Shown piece by piece: positions 20,524 to 21,964 of a stretch of 21,964 bases of DNA; positions within the stretch are counted from its first letter, which is position 1, and each line of letters starts with the position of its first letter. The notes beneath the pieces are model-generated. The model worked only from the letters and a program-made list of their open reading frames with translations. It had not been told where the DNA came from and searched no databases. Made by a program: the position numbers and the translations under genes. Source of the DNA: Nitrospirota bacterium (GTDB lineage: Bacteria > Nitrospirota > Thermodesulfovibrionia > Thermodesulfovibrionales > SM23-35); NCBI GenBank assembly GCA_016212245.1, contig JACRGU010000092.1:1-21964 (forward strand), written 5' to 3'.

Positions 20524-21964
20524 ATGAATAAGGTCCCTACAATATGCCCTTACTGCGGATGCGGCTGTGGTCTCTACCTCCATGTGGAAGAAGGCAATAT
20601 CATCGGCGTTTCACCTATCAGACATCACCCTGTAAATAAAGGCACTCTCTGTGTAAAAGGCTGGAATTCTTTTGAATTTATACAGCATCCTGAGAGACTC
20701 AAAAGACCCCTTATTAGAATAGCCCCAAAAGAGCGTTCAGCCTTCAGCACCCCCTCCCTACCCCTCCCCCCTCGCGGGGGAGGTCAGGGGTGGGGGGGAG
20801 ACTCTGAACTCCGAACTCCGAACTCCGAACTTTTTCGAGAGGTTTCATGGGATGAGGCACTTGATTATATTGCAGAAAGACTGGGGGAGATTAAGGATAA
20901 CTACGGGCCTGATTCTATAGGGATAATGAGCTCTGCCAAGTGCACAAATGAAGAGAACTACCTGATGATGAAATTTGCCAAGGCAGTGATAGGGACAAAC
21001 AACATTGACCACTGTGCAAGGTTATGTCATTCATCTACTGTAGGTGGGCTTGCAGGGGCATTTGGTTCGGGTGCTATGACAAACTCTATAAGCGAAATAG
21101 TCAATGCAAGGGTTCTCTTTGTAATAGGCTCAAATACAACAGAACAACATCCTATGATAGGCATGCACATGCTTGATGCTGTGGACAAAGGTGCTATATT
21201 GATTATTGCAGACCCGAGAAGGACACAGATCTCAGAGTTTGCACATATTCACCTGAGGCAGAAGTGTGGAACTGACGTAGTCCTTCTTAACAGCATGATG
21301 AATGTGATAATAAATGAAGGGCTTGTAGATATACCATTTATAAAACGGAGGACAGAAAATTTCGATGCCTTTGAGAAAATTGTCATGAGGTATCCACCAG
21401 AGGTTGCTGAAAAGATTACAGGTGTCCCGGCCCAGGATATTAAGAAGGCTGCACGGATTTATGCAACAGAGAAAAGGGCGATGCTTTTCTATTCAATGGG
21501 CATAACACAGCACATAACAGGTGTTGACAATGTCCATTCGTGTGCAAACCTCTGTATGCTTACAGCACATATAGGCCAGCCCATGACAGGCTTAAACCCT
21601 CTCAGGGGACAGAATAATGTTCAGGGCGCATGTGACATGGGAGCACTTCCTGATGTCTATTCAGGGTATCAGAATGTCTCAGAGCCTGCTATCAGGAAAA
21701 AATTTGAACAGACATGGAAGAAAAGACTCCCAGCAAGACCAGGGCTTACACTCACGGAAATGTTTGATTCTATTTTAAAAGGGCAGATAAAGGCACTGTA
21801 TATTATGGGTGAGAACCCTGCCATCTCAGACCCTGATGCATCTCAGGTTAGAGAGGCACTCGGAAAACTGAAGTTCCTTGTTATTCAGGATATCTTTATG
21901 TCTGATACTGCAGAATTTGCTCATATCATATTGCCTGCTGTGACCTTTGCAGAAAAGGATGGGA
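20524..21964 (+). CDS. fdhA: Formate dehydrogenase alpha subunit (molybdopterin/tungstopterin oxidoreductase), cut by the window end
   Basis: This is an open frame of 480 codons from the ATG at 20524, directly after an in-frame TAA. The N-terminal Fe4S4 site is C8-x2-C11-x3-C15-x27-C43. Catalytic-site context CARLCHSSTVGG places Cys168 (TGT) where E. coli FdhF has selenocysteine, so this is a Cys-type enzyme. NNIDHCAR, GLNPLRGQNNVQGACDMGAL and GENPAISDPD are cofactor-binding segments typical of FdhA/FdhF, and they favour formate dehydrogenase over nitrate reductase. It oxidises formate or reduces CO2. The visible N-terminus lacks the NuoG-like Fe2S2 region. Residues about 71-103 (SAFSTPSLPLPPRGGGQGWG and following) are a low-complexity insertion from a heptad/palindrome element before the WDEAL helix. 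Confidence 0.9.
   Translation, partial: MNKVPTICPYCGCGCGLYLHVEEGNIIGVSPIRHHPVNKGTLCVKGWNSFEFIQHPERLKRPLIRIAPKERSAFSTPSLPLPPRGGGQGWGGDSELRTPNSELFREVSWDEALDYIAERLGEIKDNYGPDSIGIMSSAKCTNEENYLMMKFAKAVIGTNNIDHCARLCHSSTVGGLAGAFGSGAMTNSISEIVNARVLFVIGSNTTEQHPMIGMHMLDAVDKGAILIIADPRRTQISEFAHIHLRQKCGTDVVLLNSMMNVIINEGLVDIPFIKRRTENFDAFEKIVMRYPPEVAEKITGVPAQDIKKAARIYATEKRAMLFYSMGITQHITGVDNVHSCANLCMLTAHIGQPMTGLNPLRGQNNVQGACDMGALPDVYSGYQNVSEPAIRKKFEQTWKKRLPARPGLTLTEMFDSILKGQIKALYIMGENPAISDPDASQVREALGKLKFLVIQDIFMSDTAEFAHIILPAVTFAEKDG
20735..20832. repeat. Heptads flanking a G/C-rich hairpin, inserted in frame in the formate dehydrogenase gene
   Basis: The left flank is GTTCAGC and CTTCAGC (20735-20748). The centre is a C-rich then G-rich palindrome whose best stem is CCTCCCCC (20763-20770) with GGGGGAGG (20776-20783), with looser outer pairing. 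The right flank is GAGACTC, TGAACTC, CGAACTC, CGAACTC and CGAACTT (20798-20832). The layout is the same as the bioA insert, which shares the TGAACTC unit. Confidence 0.85.

Overview
The window looks like chromosome of a Gram-negative, probably anaerobic bacterium. Four genes supply KDO for lipopolysaccharide (kdsB, kdsA, kdsD and the CTP-making pyrG). A flavodiiron protein and a cysteine-type formate dehydrogenase point to strictly anaerobic or microaerobic energy metabolism. The gene set and style (frequent TTG starts, tight overlaps) would suit Nitrospirota or a deltaproteobacterial lineage, but that placement is inference.

Region 1 (about 1-7080, all minus strand) is a partly decayed defence island. 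In transcription order it holds: a RelB/RelE-type pair with its own promoter and palindromic operator; a 36-codon ORF resembling a methyltransferase N-terminus; an amidase tail remnant; a PBECR-like gene broken by a TAA; a DUF2283 protein; a type III mod gene frameshifted at an A7 tract; a reverse transcriptase (RT) of the abortive-infection/DRT kind; an AbrB-like/PemK pair; and the type III res gene, which runs off the left edge. The RT and the second toxin-antitoxin pair sit between mod and res, which are normally adjacent.

Region 2 (7084-12640, minus) is the KDO cluster kdsB-pyrG-kdsA, then a flavodiiron gene, then kdsD behind its own possible promoter. KdsB consumes CTP, so coupling to pyrG makes sense. 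Region 3 (12655-12799) is a compact divergent promoter whose two -35 boxes overlap. Region 4 (12799-18214, plus) carries a divergent ATP-PEPCK-like gene, a site-2 protease, trpS, bioA, a small membrane-anchored hypothetical and tRNA-Leu(CAG). Region 5 (18220-20452, minus) is prmC-murA, and region 6 (20524 to the end, plus) is a partial formate dehydrogenase alpha gene.

The most striking pattern is a family of heptanucleotide tandem repeats, often next to or around a GC-rich hairpin. They sit in frame inside conserved genes (kdsB, bioA, prmC twice, fdhA) and once in the leader of the PEPCK-like gene. The 7-mers share a core (GTCACNN or NGAACTC), and the bioA copy contains both types. Each in-gene copy adds or replaces residues at a place where the protein family normally has a short loop. 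This looks like an uncharacterised palindrome/heptad element, analogous to Rickettsia palindromic elements or cyanobacterial heptanucleotide repeats.
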